Source of the DNA: Paenibacillus sp. J45TS6
GTDB taxonomy: Bacteria > Bacillota > Bacilli > Paenibacillales > Paenibacillaceae
Direction: 5' to 3'
DNA length: 64,000 bases
Assembly: GCF_018403285.1 (NCBI RefSeq)
Contig: NZ_BOSJ01000003.1
Location: 310,001 to 374,000, forward strand
The notes under the pieces were generated by a model that did no database searches, was not told the origin of the DNA, and was given only the letters and a program-made list of their open reading frames with translations. Position numbers and translations under genes: made by a program. Numbering within the stretch: position 1 is the stretch's first letter; each line of letters opens with the position of its first letter. This document shows, in pieces, positions 36,002 through 46,374 of the stretch.

Positions 36002-36046
36002 ACAGGCATTTCCGATAGACGAATAAACGTCCTGGGAAATGCCTGT
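36002..36046. terminator. Bidirectional terminator
   Basis: ACAGGCATTTCC pairs perfectly with GGAAATGCCTGT across a 21-base loop, between converging genes; T-rich flank on the plus side and A-rich flank on the minus side. Confidence 0.75.
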
Positions 36047-36054
36047 ATTGTTCT

Positions 36055-38184
36055 TTATTCTTTTGTGGCGTCAGCTTGATCTGCTGTCACATTTTCTTGC
36101 TCTTTAGCAAGTCCAGCGACGATCTGGTCGGTTGGCTGGGTTAGCAATTGGTACATAAGAGCCGCTGCTTCTTGACGAATAAGCGGTTTTACCGATTGGT
36201 AATTAGCAGAACCATTTCCTTGTAGTTTAACTTCAGGTCCATAAAGGCCTAGTCCGATCATCATTTGAACAGCAGGGACAGCCCAGGTATCTGTTTTTCC
36301 AGAGAGCTGTACACTACTGAATAATTGATCTGGGTATTGCTGTTTATAAATTCTCCATATCATCACTGCTGCCTCTTGGCGGGTAATGACCTGATCTGGT
36401 TTGAACAGCTTCTGATCTGCACCTTCAATCATGCCTATCTCATAGCCTGCCTGAATATAGCCGGCAGCAGAATGAGTAGCCCAGTCACTACCAGGTTCTG
36501 GTTGCGTTTTGCTTTGTGGGATACCGCTGAGTTCAAGGATTTCCTCGATAAACTCTGCGCGAGTTAGTGCATTTTTCGGATGGAAATAGGTGCTCGGATC
36601 GTTCGAATAATGACCAAGAGATTGCAGTCCATAAATAAACGTTCCATAAGCGCTGCCTGGACGAACGTCTTTATACCCGGCAGCTTTTACTCCTTTCTTT
36701 TCGTATCCGAACGGGTTTAAATAAGGTTCTTTCATATATATTGTTCCGTCCGTATTTTCTTTGAAAGCGGTGAATTGACCGCTGAGTTCATCCATGAATA
36801 AATTATCGTCCACTTGAATCAAGGATCGAGCACCGAGATAGGCATCAGATATCTCCATTTTACCAGCCTGATCGTCAGCATCTGTAAGTTTACTTACGAT
36901 CGTTTTCAAACGAAGATCAGAATAAAGCCCTGCGTAACGCTGCAGTTCCTCTGCTGTTTGCGGTTCAAAATTATCGAGCTTGGCTGGTTCTGCATACTCT
37001 GGGAAGAAAGTAGAGATAAATGCAGGATAGAATAAATTACGTAAAGCACCCGTTTGGTTATAAGTAAGGAAGACACCTGTATTTTGCTCAGGAATGAAGA
37101 AGAGATAAGAGCTGAAACCAATAAGATCTCCTGCCTTAGTTATAATTTTGGAACTGCTTCCTGCTCCGGGAATTTGAAATGGTGCTTCAAATCCATAGGT
37201 GGTATCAGGTAATAGGGGATGAATCTCAGAACGGTATGTTTCCATACTTGTTACTGTAGCGTCTTTAAGTATGCGGTTCGTTCCGTCAGTACCTCCATTC
37301 AGGAAAGCAATCATAAATTTGCCTATATCTTCAGCAGTAGACATCATCCCCCCTTGAGGCATAGGAGCAGGGGAAAGGGCGTATAGATCAATGGGATTAT
37401 GAGCAGCATCATAAGCTATGGACAGTTGTTTTTTGAATTGATCGTTCAGCATAAAACCACTGTTTTGCATGCCAAGAGGATCAAACACGTGTTTCTGTAT
37501 ATAGGATTCAAATGGCTCTCCGCTGACATTTTGGACAACGAGTCCTAGAAGCAATGATGCAAAGTTATCGTACATATAGGAACTACCGGGTTCACGAACA
37601 ACAGGAGGCATGTGCTCTTGAACATAGTCCTCCATGGATATGTATTTGTCAAAATCGGCATGAATATCTTCTGCCTTAGGATCGCGTATTTCAAAACCGG
37701 TCGTATGGGTAAGTAAGTTTTCAATGGTTACGGGTTTATCATAGGGATTATCGAAATCAAGACCAGGGACATAAGTTTTAAAATCATTCTTAAGACCTAT
37801 TTTCCCTTGTTCGACTAGCTGCATAATGGCAACTGCCGTGAAAGTTTTAGATACAGAGGCGATGCGAAAAGCTGTTTTTTTCGGATCAACGGGAGACTTT
37901 TCTTCGAGGTCAGAGTAACCATACCCTTTTTCTGCGATCACTTTGCCGTCCTTAACAATAATAACGGAAGCGCCTACATAATGAGATAAAGCCTGCTGTG
38001 AGTTAAAGAATTCATCTAGAAATACCTGAGCTGTTTCGGGAGAAAGATTTTTTGGAACGCTAGCAGTAGATGAGAGGGATGAATCGGCGTGTACGGATGG
38101 TAAGAGTACACCTAAGAAGAGGAATAGAGCTAGAAAAGCAGCTAATAACGCTTTCCTTCGAATAAAGATAGGTGAAAAATTCAT
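36055..38184 (-). CDS. SLH-anchored serine hydrolase (beta-lactamase/class C PBP-like)
   Basis: 709 residues. A signal peptide ends near SVHADS (about residue 34). A beta-lactamase-like domain spans about 50-390 with the SxxK motif SVSK (Ser110, Lys113), YDN near 205 as the Tyr motif, and KAG near 345 in place of the usual KTG/HTG. A beta-rich spacer of about 130 residues precedes three SLH repeats (about 540-690; ALTRAEFIEEIL, VITRQEAAVMIW, LIRQEAAALMYQ), which bind pyruvylated wall polymer. It is a surface-anchored D-aminopeptidase or esterase-like enzyme; substrate unknown. The short tail after the last SLH repeat is Gln/Asp/Ala-rich. Confidence 0.87.
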   Translation of the reverse strand: MNFSPIFIRRKALLAAFLALFLFLGVLLPSVHADSSLSSTASVPKNLSPETAQVFLDEFFNSQQALSHYVGASVIIVKDGKVIAEKGYGYSDLEEKSPVDPKKTAFRIASVSKTFTAVAIMQLVEQGKIGLKNDFKTYVPGLDFDNPYDKPVTIENLLTHTTGFEIRDPKAEDIHADFDKYISMEDYVQEHMPPVVREPGSSYMYDNFASLLLGLVVQNVSGEPFESYIQKHVFDPLGMQNSGFMLNDQFKKQLSIAYDAAHNPIDLYALSPAPMPQGGMMSTAEDIGKFMIAFLNGGTDGTNRILKDATVTSMETYRSEIHPLLPDTTYGFEAPFQIPGAGSSSKIITKAGDLIGFSSYLFFIPEQNTGVFLTYNQTGALRNLFYPAFISTFFPEYAEPAKLDNFEPQTAEELQRYAGLYSDLRLKTIVSKLTDADDQAGKMEISDAYLGARSLIQVDDNLFMDELSGQFTAFKENTDGTIYMKEPYLNPFGYEKKGVKAAGYKDVRPGSAYGTFIYGLQSLGHYSNDPSTYFHPKNALTRAEFIEEILELSGIPQSKTQPEPGSDWATHSAAGYIQAGYEIGMIEGADQKLFKPDQVITRQEAAVMIWRIYKQQYPDQLFSSVQLSGKTDTWAVPAVQMMIGLGLYGPEVKLQGNGSANYQSVKPLIRQEAAALMYQLLTQPTDQIVAGLAKEQENVTADQADATKE

Positions 38185-38434
38185 ACAATCACTCCTTCTT
38201 TAATATCGGTATTCCGTGTGTTCTTCACGGATATCAAGCTAATTATAGCAGAGACCTTATACCAATAAAAGGAATTTAATCCTTATTGATGAACAAAAAA
38301 AGGGAAAGGAGCGGAATAGAAAAATATAAATTAATAATGTAACAATTGTCATAATTAGGAAATGTAATTTAAAGTATTTTCATCTTAATTTAAACAAATA
38401 GAAAAATTCCGAAGAGATTAAATTGAAAAAGGTA
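38185..38434. other. AT-rich intergenic stretch, no gene seen
   Basis: Between the SLH hydrolase and the chemoreceptor. It is very AT-rich with poly-A/poly-T tracts and no open frame with a ribosome site. It presumably holds the hydrolase promoter; I could not choose one. Confidence 0.5.
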
Positions 38435-38462
38435 TAAAAAATCCTTAAAGAATAGCCGATTA
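38435..38462 (+). promoter_or_regulatory. Sigma-D-like promoter of the chemoreceptor gene
   Basis: TAAA (38435-38438), 16 bp, GCCGATTA (38455-38462), close to the Bacillus SigD consensus TAAA-N15-GCCGATAT. It lies about 230 bp upstream of the methyl-accepting protein, a class of gene often under SigD. The leader holds a hairpin at 38473-38500 (CCTATGTG / TACATAGG) with a purine-rich loop, plus an open frame without a good start. Confidence 0.55.
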
Positions 38463-38693
38463 GTTATTAGGACCTATGTGAAGGGGGATGTTTACATAGG
38501 TATATAAGATAAAAAAATGTTTTTGGGTTTTATTAACATTAATTTCAGAAGATTAATATTTGCTGTACTACATTTCAATATAGAAGGGATGGATGACGTA
38601 AAGAGAAGGCCAAATAGGGTCACTGCAGGATGGGAAATCGAGATATTTTCCTATGAAAAACCACAAGGACATATTAGGAGGAGAAACACAGTC

Positions 38694-40475
38694 ATGAATA
38701 AAATAAACAACTTTATACAGAAGTTGAATTCCATCTTTAAGAATCAAAGTATTGTCACACGAAATATGATATTTACAAGTCTATATATCATCCTAACGGG
38801 TGCGGTAGTGATTTGGTACAGTTATTATATTCAAGGAAATGTTCTTACGCATCAGCTTCAATCTGATTCCGGAAAGATAATGGAAACTCTAGTTAAACAA
38901 GTGTCAACGGAAGATGCCCAAGAAGCGAAAGATACAATAGACCCAAATTCCCCTGTACAACAGAGATTAATGGAAACCTTTAGTGAGTTAGTCAGTACGC
39001 ATCCTAATATTGCACAGGGTTACATATTTGGTCCCGAGCTTGAGGATGGGAACAAAACATCTGTAATAGCTCTATCTCCAGCCCTCCTAGATCTGTTTAT
39101 GGAAAGTAATATGGCGCTTGGTGATTTATATGAGCAACCCCAACTACACGTAGATGCCGTAAATGAGATGTTGGATACAAAAGAACTCTCCTTTACGAAA
39201 GCCTATAACGATGATTTTGGTACGTGGATCACGGTCCTGTATCCTTTTTTAGATAATAACGGTGAAGTATTTGCCTACATGGGGATTGATGTAGATGCAA
39301 GTTTAATTGCTTCAGGTAAAAAAGAGTTGCTCACTTCCACGTTAATTGCGCTCTTGATCACTTTAATCATCGTACTTGCTATGCAGTACTATACGCTGAA
39401 ACGTACGTTTAAACCGATCAGTGATTTAAAAGGTGCCTTAGAAAAACTAAGTAACGGTGATTTTACAGTTCAATTAAAAACAAGTGATGATGAATTTGGA
39501 CAAGTAAATGCGAAGTTTAATATGACAGTTAACCATATGAACGAATTAGTGAGTACGATAAAGAAAGTATCGGAGCAATCTGCTGAGCAATCGAATGTTT
39601 TATTTTCAACTGTAGAATTAAATAACAAGAACGCATCAGAAATTACGAAAAATATGAAAGAAATGTCTGATAGTGCAGATATGCAAAGTGTTTCGATCAC
39701 TGAAAGTGTGGTCTCGCTAGAAGAAATAACGACAGGTGTTACTACGATCGCGGGAAATACGACAGAATTATCCGAGATTTCTTTACATATGAAAGAGCAG
39801 TCTGAATTAGGTAATCACAATATTGAGCAAGTCATTGAGCAAATGAATTCGATTAATTATTCTGTCAAAGATTCTGTAAATATTATCGAAAAATTACAGA
39901 GTCGGTCTCAGGAGATTGGACAAATCGTACAGGTAATTACTGAGATTGCTGCACAAACAAATCTACTGTCTTTAAATGCAAGTATAGAAGCAGCTCGTGC
40001 TGGCGAAGAAGGACGCGGTTTTGCAGTTGTAGCAGGTGAAGTCAAAAAATTATCTGAGGAATCCAAGAAGTCTGCCGATCAGATTGCTGAGTTAATCCAG
40101 TTTATTCAAGATGAAACGGAACTCGCAGTAAAAGCAATCGGTGAAGGGGAAGAGAAAGTCGAGACAGGCATTCGTGTCGTAAGAGAAACGGGCTCGCTAT
40201 TTGAAGGAATATTAATTTCAACAGATTCAGTGACGAGCCAAATCCAGGAAGTATCCGCTGCTACACAGCAAATGGTCGCGGAAACGGAACAGATCACAGC
40301 TTCTATTAAGCAGCTTGCTGTACTAGCTGAGAAAAATTCTTCCGTATCTACAGAAATCCAAATGGGTACTCAGGAACAACAAGCCACGTTTGCGCAGATC
40401 TTTGAGTCTGCTGAACAACTGAATCAGGTATCAGGCAGATTAGAAAGATTAGTTGAACAATTACAAGTAAAATAA
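38694..40475 (+). CDS. Methyl-accepting chemotaxis protein
   Basis: 593 residues from ATG 38694, preceded by AGGAGGAG; the frame is open upstream but without a site. A first membrane helix (about 25-47), an extracellular Cache-like sensor (about 50-205), a second helix (about 212-235), a HAMP linker (about 236-290) and a methyl-accepting coiled coil. The hairpin tip [20 protein letters not shown] (near residue 420) binds CheA/CheW. The ligand is unknown. The stop is only 18 bp from the TTG start of the NRPS-like gene, with no terminator between, so the pair is probably one operon. Confidence 0.9.
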   Translation: MNKINNFIQKLNSIFKNQSIVTRNMIFTSLYIILTGAVVIWYSYYIQGNVLTHQLQSDSGKIMETLVKQVSTEDAQEAKDTIDPNSPVQQRLMETFSELVSTHPNIAQGYIFGPELEDGNKTSVIALSPALLDLFMESNMALGDLYEQPQLHVDAVNEMLDTKELSFTKAYNDDFGTWITVLYPFLDNNGEVFAYMGIDVDASLIASGKKELLTSTLIALLITLIIVLAMQYYTLKRTFKPISDLKGALEKLSNGDFTVQLKTSDDEFGQVNAKFNMTVNHMNELVSTIKKVSEQSAEQSNVLFSTVELNNKNASEITKNMKEMSDSADMQSVSITESVVSLEEITTGVTTIAGNTTELSEISLHMKEQSELGNHNIEQVIEQMNSINYSVKDSVNIIEKLQSRSQEIGQIVQVITEIAAQTNLLSLNASIEAARAGEEGRGFAVVAGEVKKLSEESKKSADQIAELIQFIQDETELAVKAIGEGEEKVETGIRVVRETGSLFEGILISTDSVTSQIQEVSAATQQMVAETEQITASIKQLAVLAEKNSSVSTEIQMGTQEQQATFAQIFESAEQLNQVSGRLERLVEQLQVK

Positions 40476-40493
40476 AATAGGAGCTGATCGATT

Positions 40494-43400
40494 TTGAATG
40501 CAACGCTACTAACTAAACATGGCAAAGAGTATTGGATTAATGAGTTACAGCTGCCTTTGCCAGGAATTTTATATGTATACAGACTACCCAGCAATGATGT
40601 CAGGCAGAAGCATGAAGGAAATGAACATTTTACTGGATGGGAAAATACCAAGACTTGAACAACTACGTCCTTTGTACAATATAAACACTTGGATGCTTTC
40701 AAGTTATATCGTATTTTTATACAAAATGAGTGGTGATAAAGATCTACTGATCGGAGTGAGCGATCACAAAGGCGGCATTTTACCACTGCGCATGACGCTA
40801 AGTGGATTAGAGAACTTTCAAACAGTATATGATCAAGTAGGTATGAAGCTGCAAGCGATCGAAGAAACGGATATTACACTTACAGAAATTGGAGATTTTC
40901 TGGGACAAACTATAGCTTTCCATACGCTTTACGGAGATCAACTCCACCATCCGAACAGTGATTTACATTGGTTTGTAGGGCAGGGAGCGTTGGATAGCTG
41001 GAAACTTCATATTGTCTATGCACAAGAGTTGTATGAGGAATCAACGATTCGCAAATTCTGCGATAATTATTTATTTCTCTGTAACGAGCTAATTGAACAT
41101 ATGAATATGCCGATCGATCAAATTTCTATAGTAACACCTGCTGATTTAGCAGCCTACGAGAAGCTCAATAATAGTAAAAAGGATCTGCCTTCTGAACTAA
41201 CAATTACATCCATGTTTGCTGCGTCAGTAGAAAAGTATCCTGAGCGGACCGCAATTTCTTATGGTGACCAAGAGGTCACTTACCAGGAGCTGGATCAGTT
41301 ATCTAGTTGTCTAGCTCAAATGCTGCTCTCCAATGGACTACAGAAAGGTGAGTTCGTATCTATTTTTATGGAGCGCAGTCTTTCTACTATTGTGAGTCTA
41401 TTTGGTATTATCAAAGCTGGAGGAGCTTATGTTCCGCTTGACCCTTCCCATCCGGATGAAAGAAATGCTTATATTATTGAAGATACGAAGTCAAGACTGA
41501 TTCTGGCTCAGTCTGATTTCACGACAAAATTAAATACACTTTTATCAGATTTCGAAGTAAAGCCATTGATTATTTATCCGAAAATGAATATGGAGGCATA
41601 TGCGGAAGATTCGAATGTTACTCCTACTATAGACTTGAACGGTGATGATCTAGCTTATGTTATCTATACATCCGGCTCAACAGGTAAACCAAAAGGAGCA
41701 CTCATTTCTCATAAAGGTGTTGTGAATTTGGCGTTCGCCACACAAGATCATCTCCAGTTGACAGAGCAAGACATCATTTTACAGTATTCTACTTTCAGTT
41801 TTGACGCTTCTGTGTATGATTTGTTCAGTTCTCTTGTCAGTGGTTCCAGACTTCATCTGTTAGCAGATGAAGAACGTTTTTCCATTGATGCTTTTACAGA
41901 GGCAGTAAAACAAACAGGAGCTACGAGGTTTGCTATTTTGCCGACAGTCTTCTTCAATCAGCTTGCAGCTCATTTACCAGAAAATCAAACGCACATTTAT
42001 CATAATATTAAAAGTATTGCGGTAGCAGGAGAAGCTCTGCCCGGTGAAATGGTACGTATGCTTCAGAAAAAACTATCCGTACCTGTTATTAATCTATATG
42101 GGCCTACAGAGATTACTTCCGTTGCAACAGCGCATGTGATTGACTATGAACTTCCAGAACATATTTCTACTGTATGTATTGGTAAGCCGCTTGCAAACTA
42201 TGAATTATATGTGGTAGATGCGAATAATAAGCTTTGTCCGACTTGTGTAACCGGCGAACTATTGATTAGTTCGATTGGACTTGCGAAAGGGTACTTACAT
42301 CTACCGGAAAAAACAAAGGAAGTGTTCATAGCTGATCCGATTACAGAAGGTTCAGGGAAAATATTATACCGGACAGGAGATTTGGTCAGACTTTTGCCAA
42401 ATGGCGAAGTAGAGTATAGAGGCAGAAAAGATTTTCAGGTAAAAATCAGGGGCTTTCGGGTTGAAATTGGAGAGATTGAAGATAATCTGGCTAAGCATGA
42501 CCTCGTCAAAGATATTGCCGTTATAGCAAGACCGGACCAAGATGGTGTAAAGATTTTAGTAGGCTTTTATACATCAAATCATGGTCAGGCTATTGCTCAA
42601 AGTGAGCTTGTGCAATTTTTAAGCAAAAAGGTTCCAAATTACATGATACCGAAATACTTTAGCCATTTAGAACAAATGCCTTTATCACCCACAGGCAAAA
42701 TGGATCGTAAAAAACTAGCTCTGTACGAAATAAATACAGAACATGATGATACTGAATATGAAGCTCCTGAGAATGAACTACAGATACAAGTAAGCGAAGC
42801 TTGGCAAAAAGCGCTGGGACTAACTAGAATCGGCATCCATGATGACTTTTTCGAAATTGGAGGGTATTCACTAAAAATCCTAGAAAGTCTAGTGATTTTA
42901 AAACCTCATTTTCCGCAGCTGAAAATTAATGATTTCTTCGTGTACCCTACGATATTCAAATTATCAGAGAGAATAGAAGAGATGGGTAGAGAAGAATTAC
43001 TTCAAGATGCAGTAGATATGGCTAATCTTCCAATTCAAGATTTGGTAGAATATCCGCTTACCTTTGGTTCGGACGAAGCAAGGGAAGAGAACTTGTCTAA
43101 ACAAAATAATATTTTACTAACCGGTGCGACAGGTTACTTAGGATCCCATCTGCTCTATGAATTATTACATAAATCAGAAGCCGTTATATATTGTCTTGTA
43201 CGGCCCTCTCGTGAGCTGTCTCCTATAGAGCGTTTAACGGATGTAATGAAAGGGTATTTCGGAAATTCTATCGCGAAGGTTATGAAAAACCGTGTAGTAA
43301 TTATTGAAGGTGATCTCTCACAAGAAAACCTTGGTTTTAGTGAAGCGGACCGAATGCTCGTAGATAAGCTGGTTGATTCGATTGTACACTGCGGTGCCGA

Positions 43401-44220
43401 TGTAAAACATTTCGGAGATTCCGAACATTTTGCAAATGTGAACATCGATAGTACGAGACGACTACTAAAACTAGCGAAGAAAAAACCGCATACACGTTTT
43501 CATTTTATTTCTACACTGGGTATACCGGAAGATTTGGCTTTTAACGGTCAATGGAACGGTGTTATTCAGGGATCAGGTTACAAAACTTCCTATATTGAGA
43601 ATGTATACACGAACAGTAAGCTCGAAGCTGAAAAACTCGTTGTGAAATATGGTGAGGAAGAAGGCATAGCCGCTAGTATCTATCGTGTGGGAAATCTTTC
43701 TTGCAATTCTACTACAGGGGTCTTCCAGAAAAATATTGATCAGAATGCATTTTACCGGATGCTGAAAGCAATGCTTCTATTAGAGAAGGCACCTAATGTA
43801 AGATGGGAAGTTGATCTAACTCCGATTAATTATGCGGGAGAAGCCATTATTGCTCTAGCTCTTCAGAAAGAGACGGTCGGTAAGGTATTCCACATTTGTA
43901 ATCCGGTCACGATTCCGTATGAACAAATGGTCGAACACTTTAACAACTACGGCTATGATATTAACTTGTTTGCACTCCCTGAGTTTGAATCTTGGCTGCT
44001 GAATCCAGCAGAACCGAAAGATCAAGCAGGACTTGAACTGGCTATGGCACAGCTGGAAGGCGATGGAGCGAAAAATTCAGCATTTCGCTATGCTTGTCCG
44101 CAAACATTAGAGTATCTGGAAGGTACAGGTGTAGTATGTGCTGAACCGGATGAATCTTTTATTCATCAATTAATTAGTTATGCAGTGAAGATTGGATATT
44201 TTCCTAAGGTAAGCAGCTAA
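40494..44220 (+). CDS. NRPS-like protein: partial C, adenylation, carrier and thioester reductase domains; 5' end frameshifted
   Basis: The long frame from 40519 gives 1233 residues. Residues 15-200 match the C-terminal half of a condensation domain (MYTDYPAMMSGRS, LYKMSGDKDLLIG) without the HHxxxDG motif. The A domain (about 225-730) has YTSGSTGKPKG, NLYGPTEIT, YRTGDL, KIRGFRVEIGEIE and PTGKMDRKKL. The carrier is at FFEIGGYSLK (Ser near 780). The reductase (about 860-1215) has GATGYLGSHL and Tyr-x3-Lys (YTNSK). A TTG at 40494 with AGGAG nearby encodes KEYWINELQLPLPG in another frame, the natural upstream part; removing one T from the TTTT near 40568 joins it to the long frame. The product would be a free aldehyde or alcohol; tentative A-domain code D-A-Y-I-A-A-L-S-V-K, unassigned. 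Confidence 0.8.
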
Positions 44221-44243
44221 GAGAAAAGTGAAGATAATTCCAC

Positions 44244-44272
44244 AAAGAACCGGCATTTGCCGGTTCTTTTTA
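44244..44272 (+). terminator. Terminator of the NRPS-like gene
   Basis: AAAGAACCGGC-ATTT-GCCGGTTCTTT, perfect, followed by T residues. Confidence 0.95.
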
Positions 44273-44616
44273 TTTTGGCAAGTTTTCCTTATTTTAAATT
44301 CTGTTTCCTGTGCCGAAATGAGAAGCTCCTGATGCCACTAATCGAGTAAGACCGGACGAACACAACAATTACTCAGAGTTTTAAAGCACAATCAAGTGGT
44401 CTCGCAATCACAAATGGATAAATGTTACTTTTAATTCACTGTTACATCTACGAGCAAATTTATAATTATTTTTTACCTAGGAAAAAAAGAAAACATACGG
44501 TAAACTGGTAAAGATTTACTGCTGGAATTAGTTTTATTCTAAGTGGTTTGAATCCATTTTCATAACAAAATTGATTCATTTATCTACATATTTACACATA
44601 TATGGGGGTGGGCAAT
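44273..44616 (+). other. Intergenic region before the ABC exporter pair
   Basis: No gene seen. A TATAAT box at 44461-44466 has no good -35. GTAAA-GA-TTTAC, a 12-bp inverted repeat, lies at 44508-44519. The ribosome site GGGGGTGG is at 44604-44611. Confidence 0.4.
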
Positions 44617-46374
44617 ATGCCCAAAGAAAAGACCAAAGAAAAGAAAGTATCAATGACATGGTTGTTTCAGTATTTGAGGCCAGTAAAAGGCCGATTAGCG
44701 AGCTTGCTGATCATGTTGTTAGTTTCAACGGGACTGCAGCTGATCAGCCCGCAAATCATTAAACGATTTATTGATACGGCAGCAGTTGGAGGTGTACTGA
44801 CAACACTTATACAGCTGGCAGGGCTATTTCTGGTCGTGGCTGTTCTAAATCAGGTCATAACCGTAGCAGTTAGTTACTTAGGTAACGATGTCTCTTGGCG
44901 TGCGACCAACCGACTTCGGGGTGACTTATTGAAGCACTGTTTAAGGCTTGATATGCGGTTTCACAACATGAAAACACCTGGTGAGATGATCGAACGTGTG
45001 GATGGAGACGTGACTAGTATTTCGAACTTTTTCTCCATGTTTATCGTTCAGGTCATCGGGAGCTTTGTTCTGCTCGCGGGAATACTCGGGTTCATGTTCA
45101 CTGTGAATTTACCTATTGCCATCGTTATGACGGTATTTACCTTTGTTTCGATCTTATTTATGGTATTCATTCGTGATTTAGGTGTTGGTCCGTCCAAGGA
45201 TGAGCGTGAAGCAAGTGCTTCCTTATTTGGACTCATTGAAGAACGGATTGCCGGTATTGAAGATGTGCAAGCGAACGGCAACGTTCCTTATGTGATGAAC
45301 CGATTTCATCATTTAATGCGCGCTGTATTCCTTAAAGGAAGAAAAGCCTGGATGATTCGGGTCATCCCATGGAATACGACGGTGATCTTGTTTGCCTTAG
45401 CAGTTACTGCTGTGCTGCTACTTGGCGTACATTACTATTTAATAGGTCAAATAAGCCTGGGTACGCTTTTTCTAATCTACCAATATACCCAAATGTTAAA
45501 CGACCCGATTGAGATGCTGGGCGATCAGGTCCAAGAATTCCAAAAAGCAAAGTCTGGCATGCTTCGTTCAAGAGAATTACTCTCTCATCGAAGTAGTATT
45601 GTGGACGGGGAACAGGAGCAGCTTCCTGAAGGAGCTCTTGGTCTAGAGTTTGATAAGGTGAGCTTTAGTTATAACGAAGATAAACCTGTGCTCAGAAACA
45701 TTAACTTTACGGTTAAACCGGGAGAAAGGCTTGGCATCATCGGGCGAACAGGCAGCGGAAAATCCAGTCTCAGCCGTATTTTGCTTCGGTTATACAATAT
45801 AGACAGCGGAGTGATTCGTGTGGGTGGGATCGATATTACTTCACTGAAGCTTCCGGCACTCTATCGCAGAGTTGGCATGGTTACACAAGATGTCCAGTTG
45901 TTCGATGGCTCACTGCGTGACAATCTAACCTTATTTGATGCAGGTGTGTCTGATGATTCTATTCTGAAAACGACCGAGCAGCTTGGACTTCGCAAATGGA
46001 TTGATGCACAGCCGAGAGGGCTGGATACACATTTGACGGCGGGAGGTTCCTCGCTATCGGCAGGGGAAGCACAGCTATTTGCTTTAACGCGTGTCTTTTT
46101 AACAAAGCCGAGTCTAGTCATTCTCGATGAGCCTTCATCTCGGCTGGATGCAGCCACAGAAACGATACTGCAAATCGCAGTAGATCAATTAATGGAAGAG
46201 TGCACCGGCATTATTATTGCGCACAGACTGGCTACATTAGAGAAGGCAGATAAAATTCTAGTGCTAAGCGATGGCGAAATCATAGAGTTTGGAGCACGGG
46301 AAGAACTTGCACGGCGTCCAAATTCGCATTATGCAAGACTGCTGGCGACAGGCACAGAGGAGGAACTAGCATGA
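44617..46374 (+). CDS. Heterodimeric ABC exporter subunit 1 (variant signature, catalytic Glu present)
   Basis: 585 residues from ATG 44617, chosen because GGGGGTGG lies eight bases upstream; an ATG 15 bases earlier lacks a site. Six membrane helices (about 20-310) and a C-terminal ATPase. Walker A is GRTGSGKSS and Walker B LVILDEPSSRLD with the catalytic Glu. The signature is altered to LSAGEAQ from LSGGQ. Its partner has the complementary pattern. Such pairs (BmrCD-, LmrCD- or TM287/288-like) export drugs, lipids or peptides. The stop overlaps the next start by 4 bp. Confidence 0.88.
   Translation: MPKEKTKEKKVSMTWLFQYLRPVKGRLASLLIMLLVSTGLQLISPQIIKRFIDTAAVGGVLTTLIQLAGLFLVVAVLNQVITVAVSYLGNDVSWRATNRLRGDLLKHCLRLDMRFHNMKTPGEMIERVDGDVTSISNFFSMFIVQVIGSFVLLAGILGFMFTVNLPIAIVMTVFTFVSILFMVFIRDLGVGPSKDEREASASLFGLIEERIAGIEDVQANGNVPYVMNRFHHLMRAVFLKGRKAWMIRVIPWNTTVILFALAVTAVLLLGVHYYLIGQISLGTLFLIYQYTQMLNDPIEMLGDQVQEFQKAKSGMLRSRELLSHRSSIVDGEQEQLPEGALGLEFDKVSFSYNEDKPVLRNINFTVKPGERLGIIGRTGSGKSSLSRILLRLYNIDSGVIRVGGIDITSLKLPALYRRVGMVTQDVQLFDGSLRDNLTLFDAGVSDDSILKTTEQLGLRKWIDAQPRGLDTHLTAGGSSLSAGEAQLFALTRVFLTKPSLVILDEPSSRLDAATETILQIAVDQLMEECTGIIIAHRLATLEKADKILVLSDGEIIEFGAREELARRPNSHYARLLATGTEEELA

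Noticed and set aside
38463-38693. A cyclic-di-GMP riboswitch ahead of the chemoreceptor
   Set aside because: I looked for the GEMM core (CGCAAAGGGC-type and GACGCAAAGCC-type segments) and did not find it.
38517-38694. An N-terminal extension of the chemoreceptor from 38517
   Set aside because: The extra 59 residues have no family counterpart and no ribosome site; ATG 38694 follows AGGAGGAG.
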